Source: CAYPEK01 sp964409645
GTDB taxonomy: Bacteria; UBP15; UBA6099
Reading direction: 5' to 3'
Assembly: GCA_964409645.1 (NCBI GenBank)
Contig: CAYPEK010000058.1
Location: forward strand, 1 to 25,302
DNA: 25,302 bases
The position numbers and the translations under genes are program-made. The number at the start of each line of letters is the position of its first letter. Positions within the stretch are counted from its first letter, which is position 1. The notes under the pieces were generated by a model. That model ran no database searches. It was not told where the DNA came from and saw nothing but the letters and a program-made list of their open reading frames with translations. This document shows positions 1 through 9,100 of this stretch, piece by piece.

Positions 1-870
1 CGAACTCCGCAGTTTCATTGCCGTGATCTTGTGCTCAGTGATATCCGTAGCAACTCCGCCGATCCTAATGGCCGAGCCGTCTTTATCGTAAATGATACTT
101 GCGCGGTCGTGCAGCCAGCGGATTTCGCCGTCTGGTCTGACAATGCGGTATTCGAGGTCCTTCGATCCTTTCTCCAGCATTTCCCTCGCGCTCTCCCTCG
201 CCCGGTCCTTGTCTTCGGAATGAACCATATCAATCCACAAATCGGGGTTTTTCAGAAATTCAGACTCGGTAACTCCGTAGATTTCCTCCGCCGCTTTATT
301 GATGGAATATACCTTCCTTCCATCCGCGCTCGCCACCCACACAATTTCATTCAACGACTCGTGAAGGGCTCGGAACTGCTCCTCCCGTTCCTCGATCTCC
401 TGCATTTTATTCTCCAGCTTCCGCACAAGTCGCTCGTTGTACTGTTTGTAAACCTCCTCATCGTCCACATCCGGTGTTCTCCCGAGCAATAGCCGGCCCT
501 CCTCCTTTTCTTTCAGAACGATCTCAATTATTTTTATAAATTCCTCCGGCTCCATTGGTTTCACGATGAATCTGTCCGCGCCCAGACTCAGCGCGAACTC
601 TTCGTCTTTCTTTTCCGTGTAAGTCGCCGTATAGAAAACAAACGGGATTTTTCTGATCGATTCGTCCCGCTTGCACTCCCTGCAAAACTGAAATCCGTCC
701 ATCACAGGCATCAAGATGTCGGATATTATCAAATCGAACTTATCGGACTTGAGCTTTTCGAGCGCGATTTTCCCATTAAGCGCGGATGTGGTTCTGTATC
801 CTTTTCCCCCCAGAAGCATTTCGAGCATGAGAAGATTTTCTTTTCTGTCGTCAACTATCATGATATTCAT
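1..870 (-). CDS. Response regulator receiver-PAS protein, C-terminus beyond the window
   Basis: The reading frame is open for 290 codons up to the left edge, so the C-terminus is missing. The start is ATG at 870, preceded by an AGAGGT-type ribosome site. Residues 1-120 form a receiver domain: acidic pair D7/D8, phosphoacceptor D51 in ISDILMP, T81 and K104 in VKP. A charged helical, probably coiled-coil linker follows (about 135-168). Residues 165-285 form a PAS fold with a PAC-type end (RIVRPDGEIRWLHDR, then GVATDITEHK). Proteins of this layout usually continue into another PAS domain, a histidine kinase or a GGDEF domain; which one cannot be seen here. It lies 73 nt after the single-domain receiver on the same strand, so it is probably the last or a late gene of the same phosphorelay operon. 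The family call is secure; the output is unknown. Confidence 0.85.
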   Translation of the reverse strand, partial: MNIMIVDDRKENLLMLEMLLGGKGYRTTSALNGKIALEKLKSDKFDLIISDILMPVMDGFQFCRECKRDESIRKIPFVFYTATYTEKKDEEFALSLGADRFIVKPMEPEEFIKIIEIVLKEKEEGRLLLGRTPDVDDEEVYKQYNERLVRKLENKMQEIEEREEQFRALHESLNEIVWVASADGRKVYSINKAAEEIYGVTESEFLKNPDLWIDMVHSEDKDRARESAREMLEKGSKDLEYRIVRPDGEIRWLHDRASIIYDKDGSAIRIGGVATDITEHKITAMKLRSS

Positions 871-943
871 TGCTGCACCTCTCGGACGTCATCTCTTGGC
901 CTGCCTCCAAAGCCGGATTCAACAACAAAGAATCGATTCCGGT

Positions 944-1300
944 TCAAACAAATTTCTCTATTTCCAGCATGATCGTTTCAGGATTTATGGGCTTTTCAAT
1001 ATATCCCGTGCAACCCGCCTCGATCGATTTTTCCCTGTCGCCCGTCATCGCATGAGACGTCACGGCTATAATCGGGATATTCCCCCCCATGGAGGCTCTT
1101 ATCCTTCTTGTCGCTTCGAGTCCGTCTATGTACGGCAGTTGTATGTCCATCAGTATCAGGTCCGGATTTAACTCCGCCGCCATCCGCACGCCGTCCTCGC
1201 CCGTTCGCGCTTCAACAACTTCATATCCGTTTTTCTTAAGGATGAACCTGATGAGATACAGATTCTGATCGTTATCCTCTATCACAAGCACCTTTTTCAC
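944..1300 (-). CDS. Single-domain response regulator (DivK/CheY-like)
   Basis: A 118-residue stand-alone receiver with no output domain. It has the acidic pocket E8/D9, phosphoacceptor D52 in LILMDIQLP, the switch residue T81 and K103 in EKP. The segment VTSHAMTGDREKSIEAGC is typical of DivK-like receivers. I chose the GTG start at 1300 because AGGAGG sits 9 nt upstream; an in-frame ATG at 1318 has no ribosome site. The gene overlaps the end of the histidine kinase gene by 29 nt, so the two are probably translationally coupled and the receiver is the likely phosphate acceptor of that kinase. It probably acts through protein contacts or in a phosphorelay, not by binding DNA. Confidence 0.9.
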   Translation of the reverse strand: MKKVLVIEDNDQNLYLIRFILKKNGYEVVEARTGEDGVRMAAELNPDLILMDIQLPYIDGLEATRRIRASMGGNIPIIAVTSHAMTGDREKSIEAGCTGYIEKPINPETIMLEIEKFV

Positions 1301-3107
1301 ACGCAACCGCCTCCTCATGTTTCAACGGAATTTTGAAAGCAAATGTACTTCCGTTCCCATACTCACTTTCCGCCCGGATATCGCCTCCGAGCAACTCGAC
1401 CAGCTTCCTGCAGAGATGCAGTCCGAGCCCGGTTCCCTCGTGTTTCCTTGCCACCTCGGAGTTCACCTGCTGAAACGGATTGAACAGCAAGCGCATGTTT
1501 TCCTCTTTTATCCCGGGGCCGGTATCGCTCACCCGAATTTCCAACTCGCCGCCTTCCGTGAACGCCGATATCTTCACATGTCCCCGCTCCGTGAACTTCA
1601 CCGCGTTGCCGGCAAGATTAACGAGAATCTGCTTCACCCGTCTCCTGTCGCTCAAAAGTATCGCCTTGCCGGGCGGTTGTTCGACAATTACCTCCAAATC
1701 CTTTTCGTTTGCCGCCGGGGAAATTATCTCCACCACCTCTTTCACAACATCGCCCAGCTCGAATTCCGAGATCGACAAATCGACCTTGCCCGCTTCTATC
1801 TTGGATATATCGAGAATATCGTTAATCAGGCTCAGGAGATGATTCGCGCTGTTCTTCACCATTGTAAGCTGGTTCTTCTGCTCTTCGTTCAGCTCTCCCG
1901 CCAGCCCCATGAGAATAATGCCTGTGAACCCGATTATGGAGTTGAGCGGCGTCCTCAGCTCGTGGCTCATGCTCGCGAGAAACACGGATTTCAGACGATC
2001 CGCCTCTTCCGCCTTTTCTTTAGCCACAGCAAGCTCGGCGGTCCGCGCCGCGACGAGTTCTTCCAGCCTGTCGCGGTGCTTTTCGAGTTCCTCGTTGGCT
2101 TCCTTCAGATGCTTCGTTCTCGCCCTGACCTGAAGCCTGAGCAGCGCAATCAATCCCGCCGACAACCCCAGCAGCCCACAGACAACACCTATAATCCATA
2201 AAAAATACCGCGGAATTTCGCGAACCGGCGGTTTCTCCTCCCACCGGTAAAGCGTCTTATAATACGGAGAGTTGGGCTTGGATATCCAGTCTCCCAAATA
2301 ACTGTCGATTTTTTCAAGAAGCGCATGATTGCGGCCCCGGCCGGTTGCGTAGAACAACGGCACGATATTAAAAACAACCGGAGTTTTGGCCAGCTTATAT
2401 TCCTGATAGAAATAATCCCCGAAAAAACGATTCGCGATGGCGGCGTCCGCCGAGTTATCCGCAACCCGCCTGAACGCTTCCTCAAACGATGAAACGGGGA
2501 TAATTGTCACGTTGTATCCGAAGCCGCTCATTGTTTGCTGAAGAGCTTTTTGCTGAATCGAATCCTTCAGCAACGCTATCCGCCTTCCGCTCAGATCGGA
2601 CATGCTCGATATCGGCTTCCCCGGCCGTGAATAAACCTGCGACCAGCTTTCCACAACCGGAATCTTGTGAAAATCAAATTTCTCCGCGCGGTCCCATGAG
2701 TAAGCCACGTCCGGCATGAGATCGATGCGGCCCTCGCCAAGCGCTTTCAGGCATTCCGTCCATTCGCACGGAATGTAAACGAGTTTCCACTTTTCTTTCC
2801 GGGCCATTTCATCGAGGAGATTAATAAAGATGCCGTCGGCTTTGCCTCTCTGATCGGTAAATATTTTAGGCTTGTTCTGATACAACCCGACACGCACAAC
2901 CTCATCCGCGTCGGCCACGGCAACAAACACAGCGATAAACAGCGCCGCCGCCAGCGCCGTCGAGACGGCCCTTCTCCGGTTCTCAGCGATATGAAACAAA
3001 AGAATACGGAACTTCACCAGCAACCGTTTCTTTTCATCCATTCCGGGGATCCTTTTCTTTTTCATTTCAGAACCTACCAATAGGTTAAAGCACGATGTGA
3101 AAAACAT
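1272..3107 (-). CDS. Sensor histidine kinase with periplasmic solute-binding (SBP_bac_3-type) domain
   Basis: Up to 611 residues. A hydrophobic N-terminal segment (about 47-65) looks like a signal anchor. Residues about 70-290 resemble an amino-acid-type periplasmic binding protein (VRVGLYQNKPKIF, then ADGIFINLLDEMA, then GEGRIDLMPDVAYS). A second membrane helix spans about 301-325, a coiled coil about 330-372. The HisKA domain has phosphoacceptor H382 in SHELRTPLN. The ATPase domain has N497/N501, DTGPGI at 528-533 and GTGLGL at 558-563. It should sense a small periplasmic solute and phosphorylate the downstream receiver. The start is ambiguous: ATG 3107 has AGAAGG 9 nt upstream, ATG 3065 has GGTAGG, and ATG 3041 would give a more usual signal peptide length. 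The ligand cannot be told from sequence. Confidence 0.92.
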   Translation of the reverse strand: MFFTSCFNLLVGSEMKKKRIPGMDEKKRLLVKFRILLFHIAENRRRAVSTALAAALFIAVFVAVADADEVVRVGLYQNKPKIFTDQRGKADGIFINLLDEMARKEKWKLVYIPCEWTECLKALGEGRIDLMPDVAYSWDRAEKFDFHKIPVVESWSQVYSRPGKPISSMSDLSGRRIALLKDSIQQKALQQTMSGFGYNVTIIPVSSFEEAFRRVADNSADAAIANRFFGDYFYQEYKLAKTPVVFNIVPLFYATGRGRNHALLEKIDSYLGDWISKPNSPYYKTLYRWEEKPPVREIPRYFLWIIGVVCGLLGLSAGLIALLRLQVRARTKHLKEANEELEKHRDRLEELVAARTAELAVAKEKAEEADRLKSVFLASMSHELRTPLNSIIGFTGIILMGLAGELNEEQKNQLTMVKNSANHLLSLINDILDISKIEAGKVDLSISEFELGDVVKEVVEIISPAANEKDLEVIVEQPPGKAILLSDRRRVKQILVNLAGNAVKFTERGHVKISAFTEGGELEIRVSDTGPGIKEENMRLLFNPFQQVNSEVARKHEGTGLGLHLCRKLVELLGGDIRAESEYGNGSTFAFKIPLKHEEAVACEKGACDRG

Positions 3108-3140
3108 TTCATGTGACCTTCTTTGTTATTCTATGACGCG

Positions 3141-3171
3141 TAAATTCAATTGCTGTAAATTCAATAGTATA
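3141..3171 (-). promoter_or_regulatory. Tandem 10-bp direct repeat at a possible promoter of the kinase operon
   Basis: TAAATTCAAT occurs at 3141-3150 and again at 3156-3165, giving a 15-bp period. Read on the minus strand, it lies just downstream of a possible -10 box TATACT (3171-3166) and upstream of the kinase start. No convincing -35 box is visible at normal spacing. The arrangement suits a tandem binding site for a regulator, possibly a response regulator, but this is inference. Confidence 0.35.
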
Positions 3172-3246
3172 TTAACAAGAAATATTAAGCAACCGCAAAA
3201 TTCACAATTAAAAAGTCGCTGGGAAAATGAACAAAACCAATCGCGT

Positions 3247-4095
3247 TTACAGGTAGATCAGCGCAGTGAACACGGCCAACCAGACAAGCACTGATATTAC
3301 AATCATTTTGTCCGACAGAATGGCCTGAAGATGCTCCTTGCCGCTTCCGAACCCGCGCGCCACGGCGCCGTATCTCCACACGGCTATCCCGACAAACGGC
3401 GCTGTAACCCAGAGGTGACGTGTGTGGTACTTCTCCGGGCCGACGCCGGAGAAACAATAGATCAGATAGACGGCGAAAGTCGCCGCGCCCGAGAGCGCAA
3501 ACACAGCCTTTTCGAGCTTGGACGGCCCTGCGCCGACACCCGGCGGATCACCATAAAATCGCTTTCCAGCGACAACATAAAACGCCAGCAGAAACGCCGC
3601 CGGATAAACCCACACCGAAACATCCACACCAATTGCAACCGCCCCCGCGAGAATCCTCAGTATCATGCCGCCCGCTATCACCGCGACACCGAGCACCGCA
3701 TACCGCTTCAGCAGCCACGTGTACAAAACCATGACACAGATATAAAACGCGACGAGCCCGGCATACATGCCTCTTATCGAAATCGCGCACGCCGCGGCGG
3801 CCGCAAACAGCGCCGCGGCCGATACGTACATCTCGCGCGCGGCGATACGGCCAGCCGCATACGGACGTCTGCATTTCGCCGGGTCCGCGCGATCCTGTGC
3901 GGCGTCTCTCAGATCGTTCACCACATAAATCATGCTTGAGGCGAAACAAAAACCGGCGAACGCGGTAAATTCGTGCGAGAGCTCTTTCCATCTGAAAGGA
4001 AACACCTCTCCCGAAAAGAACAGCGGCGCGAGCACGAGAAGGTTTTTTATCCAGTGGACAGGCCGGAAAGTTTTTATGAAGTCGTAAAGACGCAT
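3247..4095 (-). CDS. UbiA-family prenyltransferase, decaprenyl-phosphate phosphoribosyltransferase-like
   Basis: A 282-residue polytopic membrane protein with about eight or nine hydrophobic segments. The N-terminal RPVHWIKNLLVLAPL and the first Asp-rich motif N60-D61-x2-D64-x3-D68 followed by DPAKCRRPYAAG match the branch of UbiA enzymes that includes DPPR synthase. That enzyme transfers 5-phosphoribose from PRPP to polyprenyl phosphate for arabinan-type glycans. A second segment YTWLLKRYAVLG with ILRILAGA also fits. In this family the Asp residues bind Mg-diphosphate. The gene follows the methyltransferase on the same strand with only 25 nt between them, so they are probably co-transcribed. 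The UbiA family call is firm; the DPPR substrate is inferred, and quinone-type or other prenyl acceptors remain possible. No partner epimerase (DprE1/DprE2) is in the window. Confidence 0.88.
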   Translation of the reverse strand: MRLYDFIKTFRPVHWIKNLLVLAPLFFSGEVFPFRWKELSHEFTAFAGFCFASSMIYVVNDLRDAAQDRADPAKCRRPYAAGRIAAREMYVSAAALFAAAAACAISIRGMYAGLVAFYICVMVLYTWLLKRYAVLGVAVIAGGMILRILAGAVAIGVDVSVWVYPAAFLLAFYVVAGKRFYGDPPGVGAGPSKLEKAVFALSGAATFAVYLIYCFSGVGPEKYHTRHLWVTAPFVGIAVWRYGAVARGFGSGKEHLQAILSDKMIVISVLVWLAVFTALIYL

Positions 4096-4120
4096 CTTTT
4101 TTCCGGGCCGCGGCAGGCGG

Positions 4121-5116
4121 TCATCTCTTCTTTTTCGCGTAAACTCTCAGTTTGTATCCCATGTTGTGAGCACAGATGAGCTCGGCAAGTTTTTTCTTGA
4201 ACGGCTCCGGAAGCAGATACGGCGATTTGTACTGCCGCTTGACGTTCTTTCCGATGTACGGGTCATCGAACTGGAGATAATTCATCAGCGTATCCATCTC
4301 GCCCAATTCCGTGGATACCTTGAAGATTTCGAGATTGTATTTTTCGAGCATCGTTCTGAGGCTGTCGGGTGTGAAATACCACAGATGGCCCCAGCCGAAA
4401 GTGGCGGCTTTGTCCTGCATGATGCGCACGGCAAGGCTGTCGCAGTTCGGCACGAGAATGACTATCATGCCGCCGGGTTTGAGAAGCCGGACGCTTTCGC
4501 GAAGTATTTCGTGCGGCTGCGTGAGATGTTCGAGCACCTCCCAGAGCGTGATAACGTCGAACGACTCGTCTTCGAGATCGAGGTCCTGAATCGGCTTGTC
4601 GAGGATGTCGAGGCCGAACTTCTCGCGCGCGACCCGGCGCGCTTTCTTGTTCAGTTCGATCCCGCAGGTATCCCAGCCGGCCTTGCGGGCGAGGTCGAGA
4701 AAGATTCCGAGGCTGCATCCTATGTCCAGAATCCGCCCGGTGGGGGCGAACAGGCTGAGTTCTTTCAACGCGCCCCGGAATTTTTTCGTGTCGTACTCCA
4801 GTTGCCTCGGCGTCTGCAGAACGTCAACCCAGTAGTCCTGCGACGGAAGCGACCGGTAGTGGGATATTATCTTCGCCTCGTCGAGCTGCGGATTGATATA
4901 CAGCATTCCGCACTTGAGGCATTTCACATACGTGAAACCGTCTTTTTCGAACGCGAACGAAGTATCGTCCACTTCGCACACCGGACATTTCACGTATCGT
5001 TCGTATTCCTTTTTCAGACGCCCGGTCTTCGGATCGAGCATCATCTTCTTTTCTTTTTCCTTAAGCTGCCAGTATTTGTCGCGCCCTGTGTCTTTAACGA
5101 AATCGTAGGTTCCCAT
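4121..5116 (-). CDS. Zinc-ribbon class I SAM-dependent methyltransferase
   Basis: A 331-residue cytoplasmic enzyme. An N-terminal zinc ribbon has two CxxC pairs, C44/C47 and C66/C69. The Rossmann methyltransferase core follows: motif I ILDIGCSLGIF at 129-139, the acidic residue after strand 2 in CGIELN, then FDVITLWEVLEHL and LLKPGGMIVILVPN. This is the Methyltransf_23 pattern, common among enzymes that modify sugars, lipids or other small molecules in surface-glycan loci. The start ATG 5116 has an AAAGG site 8 nt upstream. It sits directly upstream of the UbiA-type gene, hinting at a shared lipid or glycan pathway, but the substrate is unknown. Confidence 0.9.
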   Translation of the reverse strand: MGTYDFVKDTGRDKYWQLKEKEKKMMLDPKTGRLKKEYERYVKCPVCEVDDTSFAFEKDGFTYVKCLKCGMLYINPQLDEAKIISHYRSLPSQDYWVDVLQTPRQLEYDTKKFRGALKELSLFAPTGRILDIGCSLGIFLDLARKAGWDTCGIELNKKARRVAREKFGLDILDKPIQDLDLEDESFDVITLWEVLEHLTQPHEILRESVRLLKPGGMIVILVPNCDSLAVRIMQDKAATFGWGHLWYFTPDSLRTMLEKYNLEIFKVSTELGEMDTLMNYLQFDDPYIGKNVKRQYKSPYLLPEPFKKKLAELICAHNMGYKLRVYAKKKR

Positions 5117-5202
5117 CGCAGTCGCCTTTCGGAATTATTTTAGCCGGGCGGCACGGTTGTCCGGCTGCCGGCTTTCATTTCGGAGAAAATCCGGCCTCGC
5201 GG

Positions 5203-5973
5203 TCACATCTCGGCCGCAGCGTTCTTCATAACTTTTTTTATCTTGCGTAAAAGCGATTCCGCTGTGAACGGCTTGAGAATGTATCCCGAGGCGCCGTGCT
5301 GCATCGCCTGAAACACCTTGCTCTTTTCCCTCAGCACCGAGAGCATTATGACGGGGATGCCGCTGGTTTCGGGAAAATCCTTGAGCAGCATCAGCGTCGA
5401 GAATCCGTCGAGGTCCGGCATTATGATATCGAGCAGTATGAGGTCCGGCCGCCATTCCTTCGCCTTCTCTATGCCGATATACCCGTTGCTCGCAGTTATC
5501 ACGTTGAACGAACCCTTGAAAATCTCCTCGATCAGCTTCAGCACGACTTTGTCGTCGTCCACGATCAGCATCGTCATGCGCCGCTTGCCCTCATCGGTCT
5601 TCTCTTGGGGCGGCAGTTCCTCCTTGACCTGCGATTTCAGCCGCCGGACGACGAAATCGGTCATCGCCTTCTGCTTCTCTTCGTCTATCTTGAGGAACTG
5701 GACGCCGATGCGGAATCCGAACTTCCCTATCGGCGGATCCACACGCTCGATCCATCTCACCTCGCCGAGAGCGATGATCGGTTTCTGCGAACCCGGAAGC
5801 AGAAACTCGAGCGTGAGGGTCGCTCCCTCCATTATGTCGTGCTCGGTGAGCAGGCACAGGCCGCCGCCGCTCACATTCTTTATACTCGCCATGCTGATGT
5901 CCATGTTCTCGGGCACCCGGTATCTCACCGTGCCCTTCATGTCTATCCGCGGGTATCTTCTTTTGTCATCCAT
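5203..5973 (-). CDS. PilZ-receiver fusion protein
   Basis: A 256-residue soluble two-domain protein. Residues 1-115 are a PilZ domain with the c-di-GMP signature: RR at 5-6 with R9 (RRYPR) and N33-V-S-G-G-G. Residues 133-254 are a receiver domain with D139/D140/D141, phosphoacceptor D182 in LILLDIIMP, S212 and K234 in LKP. No enzymatic or DNA-binding output is present, so it may pass a combined c-di-GMP and phosphorylation signal to a protein partner such as a motility or secretion machine. PilZ is N-terminal here. The start ATG 5973 is preceded by GGGAG. An 86-nt spacer separates its stop from the methyltransferase start. Confidence 0.92.
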   Translation of the reverse strand: MDDKRRYPRIDMKGTVRYRVPENMDISMASIKNVSGGGLCLLTEHDIMEGATLTLEFLLPGSQKPIIALGEVRWIERVDPPIGKFGFRIGVQFLKIDEEKQKAMTDFVVRRLKSQVKEELPPQEKTDEGKRRMTMLIVDDDKVVLKLIEEIFKGSFNVITASNGYIGIEKAKEWRPDLILLDIIMPDLDGFSTLMLLKDFPETSGIPVIMLSVLREKSKVFQAMQHGASGYILKPFTAESLLRKIKKVMKNAAAEM

Positions 5974-6136
5974 CCCTTTTCTCCCGTATAGAGGAGCGGC
6001 GTCAAGCCGCCGCTTTCTTCACTCAGGATTTTCAACAATATTACCCGCCGCCGGGCAAAAAATCAAACACCGGCGATAAGGTAACGCGCGGCGCGCCCGC
6101 GCCTCAAGACGGCCGAAGCTAAGGCTCTTATCCTCA

Positions 6137-9100
6137 TTAGTTGAGTGTCGAACTTATTGTCGCTGAGAAGTTCGTGGTTTTCTGGGTGCCCAACCCGGCC
6201 CCGAGAATCTGGCTGTAATTCAGCTTGAGCGATGTTTTATTGGTAATATTGTAGATAGTGTCGAATATATAATTGACTTTGTTTGTTGACGCGAGAGAAT
6301 TGCGCTGAGCGTTGAAAGAAAGCGCGAACCTGACCTTTTCATTGTATGTATAACCGTATTTTGTGTTCCACGTTGTCGTTTTCGACGCTGGGGACCTTGT
6401 GAAGTTAACTTCCGCGTTCGTATATCGACTCGGGATCAAAGAAACGTTTAACGTATCCGTTTTCGATGCGGTGGCAGCTTTCTGATGCGACATCGTTTTA
6501 GTCCACTTGGCGCTCTTTATTTTTTTATTGCTCCTCAGGTAATTGAGGGTCCAGCTAGTGTTTTCGCTCTCCGAAGTCGCGCTGCCGGTACCTGTCTCAC
6601 TGGTGGAGTACGAAGGCGTCCACGTGAGAGAGAACGGCAGCTTGACGTTGAAGCTGACATTCTTTGTATCCGATCTGCTGCCTGTCGTCGTCGATGTCAC
6701 GGGCGTCCTGTTGGTGGCCAACTCGAATTTCAGATTGCTCGTTCTCATGAAATTCTTTCTCAGGCTTATAGTGAATTTGTCGTCCTGATTCACACCGGGT
6801 GTCGTCGTTGATGAAGAGTCGATCGAGCTTACGGTTTTCTTGAAATCCGTGATGATATCCAAATAGTTGAAGGCCAGATAATGAAAGCTCATCGCTGTTG
6901 TTTTACCCGGCGTCATGTTCTGAGTGATTTTTTTCGTATAATCGGTTTTTATATCCAAATTCTTCATCGGCTTGAACATCGCCGTCAGGCTTGATATCGA
7001 GCCCTTCCCTGCTGCCAGCACATTTCCCGGGCTGTCGATCTCGCTGCTCGTGTAGCCGCCGTTCAGAGTCAGCTTGTCTTTTTTCATGAACGCGGTCGTA
7101 AATAGCATTATGTCGGAGGTTGTAGTGGTCAAAGCCCTCGAGGCATTCTGTGTGTCCATCGATTGTATGTAGTCGGTCATATCCGTTTTGCGGGATAATG
7201 ATATAGTCCGCAGATGGCCCTTGGCGAAATATTTCATCGAATATGTATCGCCGGACACCGAGTTCAGCGAACTCTTTTTATACGTTGTCGAACTCCAAGT
7301 GCTTGTATCCGTCTGGGTGGAATTGAACGAGAAATCCCACTTTCTGAATTTAAGGCCGATACTTTTTTCAGTAATGTCCGTGCCCGCCGTCTGCTTGAGC
7401 GTTGTTGATGAAAGACTCGACGAGGAGGAGCTTTTCGATGACATAGTTAAGCTCATCTGGCCTATCGGAAAGCTTAACGAGCCTGTGAGTTCGTCCTTAT
7501 TTGCGAGAGCTTTCGTGCCGCTTATCCCGTTGTCGAAGAACGGGTCCTGCGTGGTTTCCGTAATCTCGGCAGACACTTTGTTCTTCCGATATTTCATCGT
7601 CATGGTGTGAGCCGTACCGTCCACCAGCCTGCCAAGCGATTTGTCGAATATGTAGTTTACCGTCACCAGATCGCCCGTGTTGGGAAACGCATGCCCGTAT
7701 TCGGTGAACCCGGGTTCGGTCGAATCCGACTCGCTGTTCCTTTTCCGGATCAGCACCACCTGCCCGTTCGACTTATCCACATCCACGTATGCCGACGGCA
7801 CCTGAAACTGCGTCGAATAATATTGTATGGTGTCTCCGGAACGAACGCACTCGTTTCTCCAGTCGCCCTCCTTGCGTTCGCAGTACTGTATGCTCACCTG
7901 CACATCGCCCGTAAGGTTGCTGTGACTGAGATTGCAGACAAGTTCACGTTCGCCATCGGACCCGTAATCTTTTCTGACGCCGTAATAGCCGCAGGTTTTT
8001 CCGGGGATGACATCGTTGTCTGTCAGGTTTGTTGACGACGCGTCGATTGTGATTGATTCCTTCGTGGTGCTGTACGTCGATGCAAGGTCGGAATTCGTCG
8101 TTGCGTACTCGCCGGTTATACTCAACGACTTGCCTATTTTGAATTTTCCCGTCAGGTCGAGCGCCGTCTTGTTGAATTCCGACCCTGTGGGAAGACTGCC
8201 GGGAGTTATTGCGTACTTAACTTTCACGTACTGATATTTGCCGCTCATATAGTTCACGGGCTGGTCGAATACTATATAAGTTTGATTCTCGTGGGAAAGA
8301 TAATATGTGATAATCGGGTCCATGCTCTGGTAGTTTGCGTTCGGGCATATCGCAGTGTTGTCCGGAGTGCCTGTCTCGCTGTAACAAAGCATGGCGTCCA
8401 GCGGATTATCGGGATAGTTTGCCTGATCCGATGAAATCAACACAAACTCGCTGCCCGGAAAAACATCCGTAGGCCACGGCCACTTCGACGTGTCCAATAT
8501 GTTCAGATTCTCGGGTATTTGATACGATATGAAACCCGTCTCCTGCACGTAGTCCAGTTTGTAATAATCAAAGTTTACCGTTATGGGCGGCGCGATCTTG
8601 TTGGTATCCGTATTATCTATGTAAATCCGGCCTATATAGTAACTCCTGTGATCCAGAACAACGGGGGAATTAAGCTCTCCCACCTGATATGTCACCGCGC
8701 CGCTCACCGAAGACGGATGCGCCGTAACCGTTACAGACCCCGGAACTATGTAGAAATGCCCTAGTTCAACCGGCAGACAAGTTCTGGCTGAGTTGTTAGG
8801 ACACGGCACTGTCGTCGATGTGTCGATGGACGACATAGTCACCGAGTCGGAACCTGTCGAACGTGTCGTGCTTTTAGGCGCCTGAGACATCATGTACGAT
8901 GCGCCGATTTTGATCCTCTCTTCGGTTGTCCCTTTTCCGAGCGCTGAGTAACCTACCTGAAACGCGTTCAAGCTGCCGATCGTGAACAGATACGTGGATT
9001 TCTCGTATGTCATCGTGCGCACTTCGCCGCTAGGCACGGGCTCGTTGAAATATATCACTCTCTCGTTGTAACTGATCTGATATTCCGCCGCAGACATTTC

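Noticed and set aside
5995..6014. Hairpin AGCGGCG / CGCCGCT as a terminator for the giant-protein gene
   Set aside because: On the minus strand no T-run follows the stem. The T-rich side lies in the plus direction, where no gene ends.
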